Positions 25,561 through 33,771 are shown, numbered from the stretch's first letter. The stretch is 64,000 nt of DNA from Niveispirillum cyanobacteriorum (GCF_002868735.1 NZ_CP025614.1:1-64000), one strand, 5' to 3'. Notes: generated by a model from the letters alone, not told the origin. Translations and numbers: made by a program.

Positions 25561-26511
25561 TCACCGGAAGGCCAGCAGATACATCAGGGCGATATTGATG
25601 CCCAGCAGCGGCAGGGCCGTGGGGATCTGCGCCTTGATGACGCCGTTGCGGTCTTTCAACTCCAGCAGCACCGCCGGCACCACGTTGAAATTGGCCGCCA
25701 TCGGCGTCATCAGGGTGCCGCAGAAGCCCGACAGCATGCCGATGGCCCCCATCACCGCCGGATCGCCGCCGAATTTCAGCACCACCAGCGGCAGGCCCAC
25801 CGCCGCCGTCATCACCGGAAACGCCGCAAAGGCATTGCCCATGATGATGGTGAACAGCGCCATGCCGATGCAATAGGCCAGCACAGCCGCGAACGGCCCG
25901 TTCAGCGGCAGGTAATCGCCGATCAGGCTGCCCACCGCCTGACCCACCCCACCCAGCGCGAAGACCGCCCCCAGCGAGGCCAGCATCTGCGGCAGGATGG
26001 CGGCCCAGCCGACAGAATCCAGCAAGCGCCGCCCCTCCTGCACCGCCGCCACGGGGCCGGGCCGCAGCCAGACCAGACAGAGCGACAAGGCCAGCAGCAC
26101 GCCCAGGGTCAGGGACACCAGCGTCGCATGCCGGCTTTCCACCAGCGCCTCCCCCCCGATGGTCAGATGCTTGAACAGCAGGGTGCCGACCAGAACCGTG
26201 GCCGGGATGACCAGGGCGGGGATCAGCAGCTTGCCCCCTCGCCGGGCCGCCCGTTCGCGCCGTTCCTCCACGCTGGTGGTCCGGGCCGTGCCCTTGCCCA
26301 GGCCGATGGCACCAACGGCCACCAGCCCCAGCACCAGCAGGCCATTGCCGACATCGCCCAGATGATCACCGGCCAGGAAGGAGGTGGAAAGCCCGCCCCA
26401 GAACAGGAAATTCAGCCAGCGGCGGGGATTGCCGCGGTCCAGCAGGCCATAGATGGCGCAGGCCCCGAAGAACAGGCCGCCGATGATATAAATCTCGTGC
26501 AGCCCGATCAT
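25561..26511 (-). CDS. DUF979 family membrane protein
   Basis: A 316-residue membrane protein with about nine helices, of the DUF979 family (EIYIIGGLFFGACAIYGLLD at the N-terminus, GNAFAAFPVMTAAVGLPLVV and SGFCGTLMTPMAANFNVVPA towards the end). Such proteins occur as a pair with DUF969 and together resemble a split ion-transporter-superfamily carrier. Its ATG overlaps the DUF969 stop (ATGA). A 5-oxoproline or small-peptide substrate has been suggested for the pair elsewhere, as I recall, but nothing here proves it. Confidence 0.85.
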   Translation of the reverse strand: MIGLHEIYIIGGLFFGACAIYGLLDRGNPRRWLNFLFWGGLSTSFLAGDHLGDVGNGLLVLGLVAVGAIGLGKGTARTTSVEERRERAARRGGKLLIPALVIPATVLVGTLLFKHLTIGGEALVESRHATLVSLTLGVLLALSLCLVWLRPGPVAAVQEGRRLLDSVGWAAILPQMLASLGAVFALGGVGQAVGSLIGDYLPLNGPFAAVLAYCIGMALFTIIMGNAFAAFPVMTAAVGLPLVVLKFGGDPAVMGAIGMLSGFCGTLMTPMAANFNVVPAVLLELKDRNGVIKAQIPTALPLLGINIALMYLLAFR

Positions 26512-27179
26512 GCCACGGCCCCCTTCATGCCCAGACGCCGGTCCAGCGCGCGCAACCGGACGGCATGCACGCCCAGGGCGGCAATGGCCGACGGGATGGC
26601 CCAGATCGACAGCTGCAACGGTTCCACCATCACCCCGTTCTGTTCCAGGAACCCCTTGATCAGCAGGATCGACGCAATGGCCAGGAAGATATCCTCGCCG
26701 AAGAACAGGGCGATATTGTCCACCGCCGCCGCATGGGCGCGGACCAGATTGCGGGTATCGTCATCCAGGGGTCCATGCCGCTGCTCCGCCGCCGCCTCCG
26801 TCATGGGGGCCAGCAAGGGGCGCACCGTCTGTGCATGCCCGCCGACGGAGGTCAGGCCGACAGCGGCCAGCGCCTGGCGCACCATGAAATAACCCAGCAG
26901 CAGCCGGCCCGGTGTGGCCGCCTTCACCCGCGTGATCAGGCCGCGCGCCAGTTCCTGCAACCCTTCGCGTTCCAGCAGGCCGATGACCGGCAGCACGATC
27001 CAGATCAGGCTGACATAGCGATTGTCATTGAACGCTTTGCCCAGGGCCGCAACCAGGGCCAGCGGCTCCATCCCGGCCGCCAGCCCCGTGGTGATGGCCG
27101 CCGCCGCGATGACCAGCAAAGGGTTGATCCGGGCCACAAACCCGATAACGACAACCCCCACACCCAACAAAACCCACAT
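26508..27179 (-). CDS. DUF969 family membrane protein
   Basis: A 223-residue, multi-helix DUF969 protein (GVVVIGFVARINPLLVIAAA, SVGGHAQTVRPLLAPMTEAA, GEDIFLAIASILLIKGFLEQ). It is the partner of DUF979 and first gene of the operon. The start at 27179 (MWVLLGVGVVV) is preferred, since the longer frame adds an unrelated charged stretch; the ribosome site is weak. The toxin gene at 27345 is divergent from it. Confidence 0.85.
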   Translation of the reverse strand: MWVLLGVGVVVIGFVARINPLLVIAAAAITTGLAAGMEPLALVAALGKAFNDNRYVSLIWIVLPVIGLLEREGLQELARGLITRVKAATPGRLLLGYFMVRQALAAVGLTSVGGHAQTVRPLLAPMTEAAAEQRHGPLDDDTRNLVRAHAAAVDNIALFFGEDIFLAIASILLIKGFLEQNGVMVEPLQLSIWAIPSAIAALGVHAVRLRALDRRLGMKGAVA

Positions 27180-27344
27180 GGCGCCCCCGAACCCGGCAAT
27201 GAAGCCGACAGGGTGCCGATGACGATCCCCCTTGCCAAGGGGAAATGCCGGGGAAGGCCGGCGTCGCAAAATATGCATTTGAAATCATATGCCATTGGCA
27301 TCATGTTTCATCGTGCCAATGGTTTCATGGATCCGCCGCGTGTG

Positions 27345-27716
27345 ATGGCTTGGGATGTTCAGCTTGACCGGGATTTTGCCGTGGAGGCGGCGGATTTTCC
27401 ATCGACGGTGAGGGTGGAAATTGCTGCCCTTGCCGGCCTGCTGCGGGAGTTCGGCCCACAGCTTCGGCGGCCACATTGCGATACGTTGAACGGATCGGCG
27501 CATGCCAACATGAAGGAACTGCGTTTCACCGTTGCGGACGGTGAGTGGCGCATCGCTTTCGCATTCGATCCAAAGCGTTCCGCAATTCTTCTGGTGGGCG
27601 CAAGCAAGTCCGGCAAGGCGGAGCGGCAATTCTATCGCGACCTGATCCGTATTGCCGACAAGCGGTTTGGGGAACATCTGGCACGATTGTCTAAGAAGGA
27701 CGGGGAGAGGAAATGA
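27345..27716 (+). CDS. HigB-like RelE/ParE-superfamily toxin
   Basis: A 123-residue toxin of the Gp49/HigB-type RelE group: MAWDVQLDRDFAVEAADF, then GPQLRRPHCDTLNGSAHANM, KELRFTVADGEWRIAFAFDP and KRSAILLVGASKSGK, the strand-rich core of this family. It should cleave mRNA on the ribosome when freed from its partner. In-frame ATGs at 27303 and 27327 also exist; 27345 gives the family-typical start. Its stop overlaps the antitoxin start (ATGA). Confidence 0.88.
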   Translation: MAWDVQLDRDFAVEAADFPSTVRVEIAALAGLLREFGPQLRRPHCDTLNGSAHANMKELRFTVADGEWRIAFAFDPKRSAILLVGASKSGKAERQFYRDLIRIADKRFGEHLARLSKKDGERK

Positions 27717-28102
27717 CCGTCAGCCTCGAAAGCTTCATGCAGGGTTTCACGCCTGAGGAGCGGGAAGCGATTGCCGCCCGGACCCAGGCGCTGATCGCGG
27801 AGGAATTGACCCTGCGTGATCTGCGGCAGGCACAGAACCTGACGCAGGAGCGGATGGCCGCGTTGATGGGGATCGAGCAGGAGAGCGTGTCGCGGTTGGA
27901 ACGCCGTGCCGACCTGCTTCTGTCTACCCTCAGCAGCTATGTCGCGGCCATGGGGGGGCGGCTGCGGCTGGTGGCGGAATTTCCAGATCGTCAGCCGGTA
28001 GAGGTCGCCCTGGCGGATATCACGGGTGAGACATCGCCGCCGCCGAAGAAGCGTCGGCGCAAGCTGCGAACGGGCAGCGGTCCAGACGGCGTGGCGGCAT
28101 GA
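27713..28102 (+). CDS. XRE-family antitoxin (HigA-like)
   Basis: A 129-residue antitoxin with an XRE helix-turn-helix (LRDLRQAQNLTQERMAALMG, then IEQESVSRLERRADLLLSTL, residues about 35-75). The C-terminus is basic (PKKRRRKLR). It binds the operon promoter and neutralises the preceding toxin. Confidence 0.9.
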   Translation: MTVSLESFMQGFTPEEREAIAARTQALIAEELTLRDLRQAQNLTQERMAALMGIEQESVSRLERRADLLLSTLSSYVAAMGGRLRLVAEFPDRQPVEVALADITGETSPPPKKRRRKLRTGSGPDGVAA

Positions 28103-28282
28103 TCCATGGCGGTAACGGTGCCACTCACAAAAAATCACCACCCTTACCCTTGAACCCCCGGCCCACCCCCCTTATCTCAGCGACATCCTGGGTCCGGGCC
28201 CCTCTGGCGTGATGGCGCTTGCCGCACGCGATGTCGGACTCCTTGGGCGAAGCTATGGCTTGGTCGTGAAGGAGCCTGTCTT

Positions 28283-28741
28283 ATGTCGAACCTGGAACGT
28301 TATTCCCCCCGTTACGATGATCCCCGCGCCGATGCGCATATGGACAGTCACTGGCGTGTGCGCCGGCGTTTGGACCGTGTGGCGCGGGTGCTGGACAGCG
28401 CCATCAAGCTGCCTGTCATCGGGCGGGTGGGTCTGGACGCGCCATTGAACCTGATCCCCGGTGCCGGTCTGGCGCTGTCCACGGGCGTTGCTGGCTGGCT
28501 GGTCTGGGAAAGCGCCCGGCTGGGTGCGCCCAAACGGCTGGTGACAAAGATGGCGGGCAATGTCGTCATCGACAGTCTGATCAGCGCCATCCCCGTCGTG
28601 GGTTGGTTCGGTGATCTGTTCTTCCGTGCCAATGATCGCAATGTCGATCTGCTGCGCCGTCACCTTGACGGTCAGCACCCATTCCGCCGGCCTTATGAAG
28701 GGCCCGGCGGGGTTATCGACGGGAACTACACCCGTCTCTAA
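28283..28741 (+). CDS. DUF4112 family membrane protein
   Basis: A 152-residue DUF4112 protein: LDRVARVLDSAIKLPVIGR, GLDAPLNLIPGAGLALSTGV and VVIDSLISAIPVVGWFGDLF, followed by FRANDRNVDLLRRHL, the most conserved block. Two hydrophobic segments (about 60-80 and 95-115) suggest membrane association. Function unknown. A 180-bp gap without recognisable signals separates it from the TA pair, and terB follows 41 bp later on the same strand. Confidence 0.85.
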   Translation: MSNLERYSPRYDDPRADAHMDSHWRVRRRLDRVARVLDSAIKLPVIGRVGLDAPLNLIPGAGLALSTGVAGWLVWESARLGAPKRLVTKMAGNVVIDSLISAIPVVGWFGDLFFRANDRNVDLLRRHLDGQHPFRRPYEGPGGVIDGNYTRL

Positions 28742-28782
28742 AATACCAAATAAAACAACATCTTGGCAGATGAGGTCCTGAT

Positions 28783-29295
28783 ATGAGCCTGTTCAACATG
28801 TTCAAGAGCGACAAGGGCGAGGCGATGACGGCCCACAAGGCCTTCGCCATCGCCCTTCTCTATACCATGGCCGCCGATGGCGAGATGGATGCCGAGGAGG
28901 TGGGTCACCTTCTGGCCGTCATCGGCGGGGAGAAGTCGGGCGGCACCATCGGTGTCGGCGCCAACAACCAGGCGCTTTTGAATTCCGCCATGAAATATGT
29001 GCGCAGCCACAGCCATGAACAGTTCCTGGCCGAGGCCACGCCCGTCCTGACCACGGCGCAGCGTCTGTGCATCCTGATGAACCTCGTCGACAGTGCCCTG
29101 TCGGATGGCGAGGCGGAGCAGGAAGAGCGCGAATTCTTCGACAAGGCGCAGAAGGCCTTCGGCATCACCGATGAGCAGTTCAGCCCTTATTTCGAAGTCA
29201 TCATGATGAAGAATGACCGGTCGGTGTTCGTGGACAAGAACCATCCCATGAACCAGCCCGGTTTCCAGGTCGGCATGCCGGGGCAAGCGGCATGA
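28783..29295 (+). CDS. TerB-like family protein
   Basis: A 170-residue protein of the TerB-like superfamily (tellurite-resistance fold): AHKAFAIALLYTMAADGEMD near residue 20 and CILMNLVDSALSDGEAEQEE near 100 are the paired acidic helices that may bind metal in this fold. It is shorter than a full TerB operon product and no other ter genes are present. Role in envelope or metal stress is plausible but unproven. Confidence 0.8.
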   Translation: MSLFNMFKSDKGEAMTAHKAFAIALLYTMAADGEMDAEEVGHLLAVIGGEKSGGTIGVGANNQALLNSAMKYVRSHSHEQFLAEATPVLTTAQRLCILMNLVDSALSDGEAEQEEREFFDKAQKAFGITDEQFSPYFEVIMMKNDRSVFVDKNHPMNQPGFQVGMPGQAA

Positions 29296-29394
29296 CCGTT
29301 GCGGCCGCGGGCAACACGTCCCGCGGGCCGGCTCCCCTGTCCTGGTCCGCGCGCCCGCGGCTGCCTTTTTATGCGGCCTGATGGCCTGATCCTG

Positions 29395-29429
29395 ATCCCC
29401 CTTGGTCGTGACTGATCAAGGGGGATTTT
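29395..29429 (+). terminator. Rho-independent terminator downstream of terB
   Basis: A perfect 10-bp stem (29395-29404 with 29417-29426) ends in a run of four T residues. Well formed and about 100 bp after the terB stop. Confidence 0.85.
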
Positions 29430-29485
29430 GCGTTTGCCGACATTGAAGGTCCCATGCGCGTCAAATGCTGAAAATGCATAGCATA

Positions 29486-29530
29486 CGATATAATCGCACA
29501 CGATAAAATAGATTGCACACGATCTAATCG
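29486..29530. promoter_or_regulatory. Palindromic operator array upstream of ohr
   Basis: CGATATAATCG (29486-29496) and CGATCTAATCG (29520-29530) are two copies of an 11-bp palindromic motif (CGAT-N3-ATCG) centred 34 bp apart; GCACACGAT occurs twice between them and another GCGAT follows at about 29533. The block is very A+T-rich and 90-130 bp before ohr. A MarR/OhrR-type repressor is the natural candidate, but no regulator gene is adjacent and the motif is not the TACAATT type reported for OhrR elsewhere. Confidence 0.55.
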
Positions 29531-29617
29531 CGAGCGATATTGACCTCACGAGATCGACGGTGCCAACCGGCCCCGCCAGACACCCGGCAGAAAAGCCGAT
29601 AGACAGGAGTGATGATC

Positions 29618-30034
29618 ATGAAGGTTCTCTACACCGCCAATGTGACCTCCACCGGTGGCCGCGATGGCCGCGCCACGTCCGATGATGGCTTGCTGGATGT
29701 GAAGCTGGCCCTGCCGAAGGAACTGGGCGGTGCCGGTGGTGCCACCAACCCGGAACAGCTGTTCGCCGCCGGCTATACAGCCTGCTTCATCGGTGCCATG
29801 AAGTTCGTGGGTGGCCGCGACAAGATCGCCGTGCCGGCCAATGTCTCCGTCACCGCCAATGTCAGCATCGGCCCGCGTGAGGATGAAGGTTTCGGTCTGG
29901 CCGTGAAGCTGAATGTCAGCCTGCCGGGCCTGGACGCCGCGACGGCCCAGGATCTGGTGGCCCGCGCCCACAAGGTCTGCCCCTACAGCCACGCCACTAA
30001 GGGCAATATCAGCGTGGAGACGGTGATCGTTTGA
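29618..30034 (+). CDS. ohr: Organic hydroperoxide resistance protein (Ohr subfamily of OsmC)
   Basis: A 138-residue Ohr thiol peroxidase that reduces organic hydroperoxides. The first catalytic Cys lies in FAAGYTACFIGAM (near residue 55) and the second in HKVCPYSHATKGN (near 121); the ALPKELGGAGGATNPEQLFA block separates Ohr from OsmC proper. ACAGGAG at 29603-29609 selects the ATG at 29618. Monocistronic, with the operator array upstream and repeat copy B downstream. Confidence 0.93.
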   Translation: MKVLYTANVTSTGGRDGRATSDDGLLDVKLALPKELGGAGGATNPEQLFAAGYTACFIGAMKFVGGRDKIAVPANVSVTANVSIGPREDEGFGLAVKLNVSLPGLDAATAQDLVARAHKVCPYSHATKGNISVETVIV

Positions 30035-30047
30035 TTGGAGCCGGGCT

Positions 30048-30134
30048 TTCCGCGGATTACGGCTGGCGCCTAATCCGCGCTACGGATCAGGCCAATCCGT
30101 CGTAGCGTGGATTAGCGAAGCGTAATCCGCGGAA
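30048..30134. repeat. Composite palindromic repeat, copy B
   Basis: Same two-unit element as 12599-12682 and 46321-46408, arranged as in copy A (unit, short spacer, inverted unit), with a few substitutions. It lies between the convergent ohr and DUF417 genes, so it may serve as a shared terminator. Confidence 0.8.
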
Positions 30135-30161
30135 ACCACGTCACCGAACAGGGCGTCGCGC

Positions 30162-30647
30162 TTATGCGGCGCCCTTTTTCGTTTGCGCCAAGCGGTGACC
30201 GGCATCCAGCGCCAGCGCAAAGCACGCGGCCAGCAGCACCACATCCTTGAAAAGGAACTGCGCCAGCGACCCCATGAAGGGGAAGCCGTAATCCTTTTGC
30301 CAAAGGTTCGCGCCGATGGAAAAGCTGAGCGTGACCAGGAAGGTGGCGATGCCCATTACCCCGCCCAACAGGCCGGCGCGGTGCGACCAGGCCCCCAGCG
30401 CGATGAAGACCCCCGCCGACAGTTCCAGTACGCCGATGGCGTTGCTGGCCCCCTGTACCCCCCAGAGCGGGTACATCCAGGCGAACAGCCAGTAATGTTC
30501 GGCGATGCGGGCCACGCCCTCGGCTTCATAGGCCGCAAACTTGGCGATGCCGAACATGGCGAAGATGAAGACCATGGACCAGCGCAGTGCCTGGATGGCG
30601 GCGGATGGCCCCGGAAGGCGGTTCAGTGCGGTATCGATGGCGGTCAT
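30162..30647 (-). CDS. DUF417 / YkgB family membrane protein (RclC-like)
   Basis: A 161-residue, four-helix protein of the DUF417 (YkgB/RclC) family, related to DoxX: WSMVFIFAMFGIAKFAAYEA, EHYWLFAWMYPLWGVQGASN, IGVLELSAGVFIALG. E. coli RclC contributes to reactive-chlorine resistance. Convergence with ohr suggests an oxidant-stress neighbourhood. The ATG at 30647 with GGGGAG upstream is preferred over the much longer frame. Confidence 0.8.
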   Translation of the reverse strand: MTAIDTALNRLPGPSAAIQALRWSMVFIFAMFGIAKFAAYEAEGVARIAEHYWLFAWMYPLWGVQGASNAIGVLELSAGVFIALGAWSHRAGLLGGVMGIATFLVTLSFSIGANLWQKDYGFPFMGSLAQFLFKDVVLLAACFALALDAGHRLAQTKKGAA

Positions 30648-30721
30648 GGCGGCTCCCCCTGGGCGTGCGACATCCACCATCATTCGCGCCAAGGGCGGAT
30701 AGGTTACGGGGGATGCGAAAA

Positions 30722-31618
30722 TTACTTTCCCAACCCCCGGCTGGCCACCACGGCCCCGCCCACGATCAGCAGGCAGGCCCCGACAACCGGCCAGGTGAAT
30801 CCCGCCCGTCCCGCCACGATCAGCAGACCGGTGGACAGAAGCGGCGTGGCGTAGGACAGCGCCCCCAAGGTCTGGATGTCCCCGCGCTTCACCCCATGGT
30901 CCCAAACGAAAAAGGCCAGACCCACGGGGCCGATGCCCATGGCCGCGATGATGGACCAGCCCCAGACGCCCTGCGGCCACACGGTCTGTTCAAACAGCAG
31001 GTGACAGGGAATGGCCAGAAGGGATGTGGCCAGACAGAAAAACGCCACCGTTTCGGTGGGCACGGCCCCGAACCGCCGCGACAGCACCGAATAGCCCGAC
31101 CATGTCACCGAGCAGGCCAGCGCCGCCAGATAGCCCGGCAGATATTGGGCATCGACGCTGATGCCCTTGCCGCCCGTGATCAGCAGCAAGGTGCCGGCCA
31201 GCCCTGCCGCCGCCCCCAGCAACTGTGGCCGCCCCAGCCTTTCCCCCGGCAACAGGCCCGCGAACAGCACGATCAGCAGCGGCCACAGATAATTGATCAG
31301 GTTGGCTTCTGCCGCCGGTGCCGTCTGCAACGCCAGGAAATACAGGAAATGGTAACCGAACAGCCCACCAATACCCAGCAGCCAGACCGGCAATGGCTGC
31401 CGCACAGCCGCCTTCACAGGCCGCCCCGTCGCCGCGATGATGCCCAGGCTGACCAGCCCGCCCAGCCCGAAGGACAAAGCCACCAGCAGGAAGGGTGGCA
31501 CCGGCCCCGCCAGGGCGGTCAGCAGGGCCAGCGTCGACCACATCAGGATGGCGGTGCCCCCAACCAGGGTGGCACGACGGACGGCACCGGGGGTGGCGGT
31601 GGCGGCAACAGCACTCAT
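30722..31618 (-). CDS. EamA-family (DMT superfamily) exporter
   Basis: A 298-residue, ten-helix drug/metabolite transporter with two EamA repeats (GGTAILMWSTLALLTALAGP and TWSGYSVLSRRFGAVPTETV). The general appearance resembles the YddG aromatic amino acid exporter group. Its ATG overlaps the stop of the Lrp regulator (ATGA), so regulator and exporter are co-translated, which suggests amino-acid-responsive efflux. Confidence 0.82.
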   Translation of the reverse strand: MSAVAATATPGAVRRATLVGGTAILMWSTLALLTALAGPVPPFLLVALSFGLGGLVSLGIIAATGRPVKAAVRQPLPVWLLGIGGLFGYHFLYFLALQTAPAAEANLINYLWPLLIVLFAGLLPGERLGRPQLLGAAAGLAGTLLLITGGKGISVDAQYLPGYLAALACSVTWSGYSVLSRRFGAVPTETVAFFCLATSLLAIPCHLLFEQTVWPQGVWGWSIIAAMGIGPVGLAFFVWDHGVKRGDIQTLGALSYATPLLSTGLLIVAGRAGFTWPVVGACLLIVGGAVVASRGLGK

Positions 31619-32085
31619 GCAAACGGCTCCAGCACGCGAGAGGCAATTTTGGTGGTCAGGACCATGGTGGAATGGGTGGCACCGAAGCCGGAAATGGTGG
31701 TCAGCAGCCGGTCCAGATGCTGCACATCCGTGGCCGCGACCTTCAGGAGATAGCTTTCCTCCCCCGCCACCTCATGACATTCCAGCACTTCCCGCTGTTC
31801 GGCGGCAAACCGTTCCAGGTCGCCGTCGCGGCCATGGTTGGTGCGCAGGCGGATAAAGGCCGTCAGCTTCAGACCCAGGGCGGCGCGGTTGACCTCCGCC
31901 CGGTAGCCCTGTATCAGGCCCATGGCTTCCATCCGGCGCACGCGTTCGGCGACGGCGGGGGCCGTCAGCCCCACCTGGCGGGCCAGATCGGCGAAGGAAA
32001 GCCGTGCATCCCGCTGCAATTCGCGCAGCAGATGCAGGCCGATATCGTCAAGCAGGTCGAGGGGGGAGGGGGCGCGGTCGGGCAT
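31615..32085 (-). CDS. Lrp/AsnC-family transcriptional regulator
   Basis: A 156-residue Lrp/AsnC protein with an N-terminal helix-turn-helix (LLRELQRDARLSFADLARQV, then GLTAPAVAERVRRMEAMGLI) and the C-terminal RAM ligand-binding domain (ECHEVAGEESYLLKVAATD). It probably controls the co-translated EamA exporter and perhaps the divergent LysE exporter in response to an amino acid. Confidence 0.9.
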   Translation of the reverse strand: MPDRAPSPLDLLDDIGLHLLRELQRDARLSFADLARQVGLTAPAVAERVRRMEAMGLIQGYRAEVNRAALGLKLTAFIRLRTNHGRDGDLERFAAEQREVLECHEVAGEESYLLKVAATDVQHLDRLLTTISGFGATHSTMVLTTKIASRVLEPFA

Positions 32086-32105
32086 GATGGCACCATCCTA
32101 AACGG

Positions 32106-32765
32106 ATGTCGGTGCCCGCGCCAACGGGTTCACGCTGGAAGGTACTGGATTTGCTGGACGATATTGGGATTTTCTGGCGCGGTGTGGTTCTGGGCGTGAT
32201 TATCGCCGCACCTGTGGGACCTATCGGCCTGCTCTGTATCCGCCGTTCGCTGGAACGCGGGCTGGCCACGGGGCTGGCCACCGGCCTGGGCGCGGCGCTC
32301 GCCGACGCGTTTTTCAGCGGCATCGCCGCCTTCGGCATCACCGCCGTTTTGAATGTGATCACCCAGAACATGCCGTTGTTGCAGGTGGTAGGCGGGCTGT
32401 TCCTGCTGATCGTCGCGGGCCACAGCCTGACGCGTGAACCCAAGCCCCTGGCCGCCGAACCCGTGGCCGGCAACCTGCCGGCGGCAGTGTTTTCGGGCCT
32501 GTTCCTGACCGCCACCAACCCCGTCACCATCCTGGGCATGAGTACACTGGTCGTCGGCTTCGGCAATACGAAGGGACCGGTGGAGGATGGCACGCTGGTT
32601 GCGGGCATCTTCATCGGTTCCCTGCTCTGGTGGATGTTCCTGTGCGGCGGCGTCACCCTGCTGCGCAGCCGCGTCACGGGCCGGACGGTGCATTGGATCA
32701 ATATCGGCACCGGCCTGATCCTGGGCGCGCTCGGGCTTTACACGCTGGGCACTGCGCTGGTCTAG
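32106..32765 (+). CDS. LysE/RhtB-family amino acid exporter
   Basis: A membrane exporter of the LysE superfamily with six helices (FWRGVVLGVIIAAPVGPIGL, GLGAALADAFFSGIAAFGIT, FLTATNPVTILGMSTLVVGF). The ATG at 32106 gives 219 residues but lies only 20 bp from the divergent Lrp start and lacks a ribosome site. The conserved part begins near FWRGVVLG, so a TTG or GTG around 32151-32184 may be the true start. Confidence 0.8.
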   Translation: MSVPAPTGSRWKVLDLLDDIGIFWRGVVLGVIIAAPVGPIGLLCIRRSLERGLATGLATGLGAALADAFFSGIAAFGITAVLNVITQNMPLLQVVGGLFLLIVAGHSLTREPKPLAAEPVAGNLPAAVFSGLFLTATNPVTILGMSTLVVGFGNTKGPVEDGTLVAGIFIGSLLWWMFLCGGVTLLRSRVTGRTVHWINIGTGLILGALGLYTLGTALV

Positions 32766-32812
32766 TATGCACTTATTGATGGAAATCTGATAGAAAAACA
32801 CCCATCATCCGT

Positions 32813-33271
32813 ATGGGCCTTGTTGGTGCAGGGTCAGCATGCGGGGAGATGGTCTTGTCCGAACCGTCAGAGATTCCATCTATGCCAGTAGAGGCCTGCG
32901 TGCGTATGGTGGAGACGACGGCCAGGGCCTGCACGCCCCCCACCGCACCGCCGGTTACCTCCAGCGCCCCCAACTGGGACGCCATGGCGACGTCGCTGTC
33001 GAGCCTGTCCGCGGCCTTGGCCTACGGGTCGGTTCTGCTGGGCGTTCTGGCCCTCTTTACGGCGATTGGCTGGGGTGTTTTCATCACCCGCCGGGCCGAG
33101 AAAGAGGCGCGGGAAGAGGCAGAACGCTGCGCCAGGAAGTTGATTGAGGAGTGGCTGGCCAAGGAAGCTCCGGTGATGATCCGCAGGAAGGTGGAAATGC
33201 TTCAGGATGCTTCAATGGACCGTGGCGACGACGGGCAGGCCGCGGAACAGATGGGGAGTGCTGCTGGATGA
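32813..33271 (+). CDS. Hypothetical membrane/coiled-coil protein coupled to ImmA/IrrE protease
   Basis: Up to 152 residues. A single membrane helix (LAYGSVLLGVLALFTAIGWG, about residues 68-90) is followed by a charged helical stretch (RRAEKEAREEAERCARKLIE). The N-terminal 50 residues are low in conserved character, and starts at 32849 or 32882 are possible. The stop overlaps the start of the metallopeptidase gene (ATGA), so the two are made together. I do not recognise the family. It could anchor or be the substrate of the protease. Confidence 0.65.
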   Translation: MGLVGAGSACGEMVLSEPSEIPSMPVEACVRMVETTARACTPPTAPPVTSSAPNWDAMATSLSSLSAALAYGSVLLGVLALFTAIGWGVFITRRAEKEAREEAERCARKLIEEWLAKEAPVMIRRKVEMLQDASMDRGDDGQAAEQMGSAAG

Positions 33272-33765
33272 GGATCATTGACCCCATGACTGTCATTGAC
33301 CGGTACGCGGCACAGACGCCCGTGCCGATTTATGACATTCTGCAGGACTTGGGCCTGGGGCCGGAGTTTCGGGCCTTGGACAGCGACATCTCGGGCTGGA
33401 TTGAACGCAGAGATGATGACCGCTACGCCATCGTGATCAATGCGAACCATGCAGAGACGCGTAAGCGCTTCACGGCGGCGCACGAACTGGCGCACTTTAT
33501 CTTTCATCGCGATCTTCTGGGGGACGGCGTTGGCGATAACAGGGCCTATCGCGCCGTAAACACCCCCTTCGCCAACAACCAGATCCTGCCGGTGCATGAG
33601 CGGCAAGCCAACAGCGTTGCGGCCAACATCCTGATGCCGAAGGAGGCTGTGTATCGTTTGCAGGCATCTGGCATCACGGACCCAAAGGAGTTGGCGGCCC
33701 GCTTCCGTGTTTCGGAAGAGGCGATGCGTATCCGCCTCGGCGTGCCCCGCGTCGCGGCGGAGTAG
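33268..33765 (+). CDS. ImmA/IrrE-family metallopeptidase
   Basis: A 165-residue protein with the zinc-protease motif HELAH in RKRFTAAHELAHFIFHRD (near residue 72) and the third-ligand region HERQANSVAANILMPKEAV, the standard pattern of the ImmA/IrrE (DUF955) family. Such proteases cleave repressors or antitoxins upon a signal. Usually they are linked to an XRE regulator; here the partner is a membrane protein instead. Confidence 0.88.
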   Translation: MRIIDPMTVIDRYAAQTPVPIYDILQDLGLGPEFRALDSDISGWIERRDDDRYAIVINANHAETRKRFTAAHELAHFIFHRDLLGDGVGDNRAYRAVNTPFANNQILPVHERQANSVAANILMPKEAVYRLQASGITDPKELAARFRVSEEAMRIRLGVPRVAAE

Positions 33766-33771
33766 CGGCCA

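Larger units (their letters stand above)
29296..29617 (+). promoter_or_regulatory. Intergenic region between terB and ohr
   Basis: This 322-bp gap holds an imperfect G+C-rich hairpin just after terB (about 29304-29330), the terminator at 29395-29429 and the palindromic operator array at 29486-29530 upstream of ohr. No gene was recognised. Confidence 0.6.

Noticed and set aside
28103-28282. Short open frame at 28209-28448 before the DUF4112 gene
   Set aside because: Overlaps the DUF4112 gene in another frame and lacks a family match.
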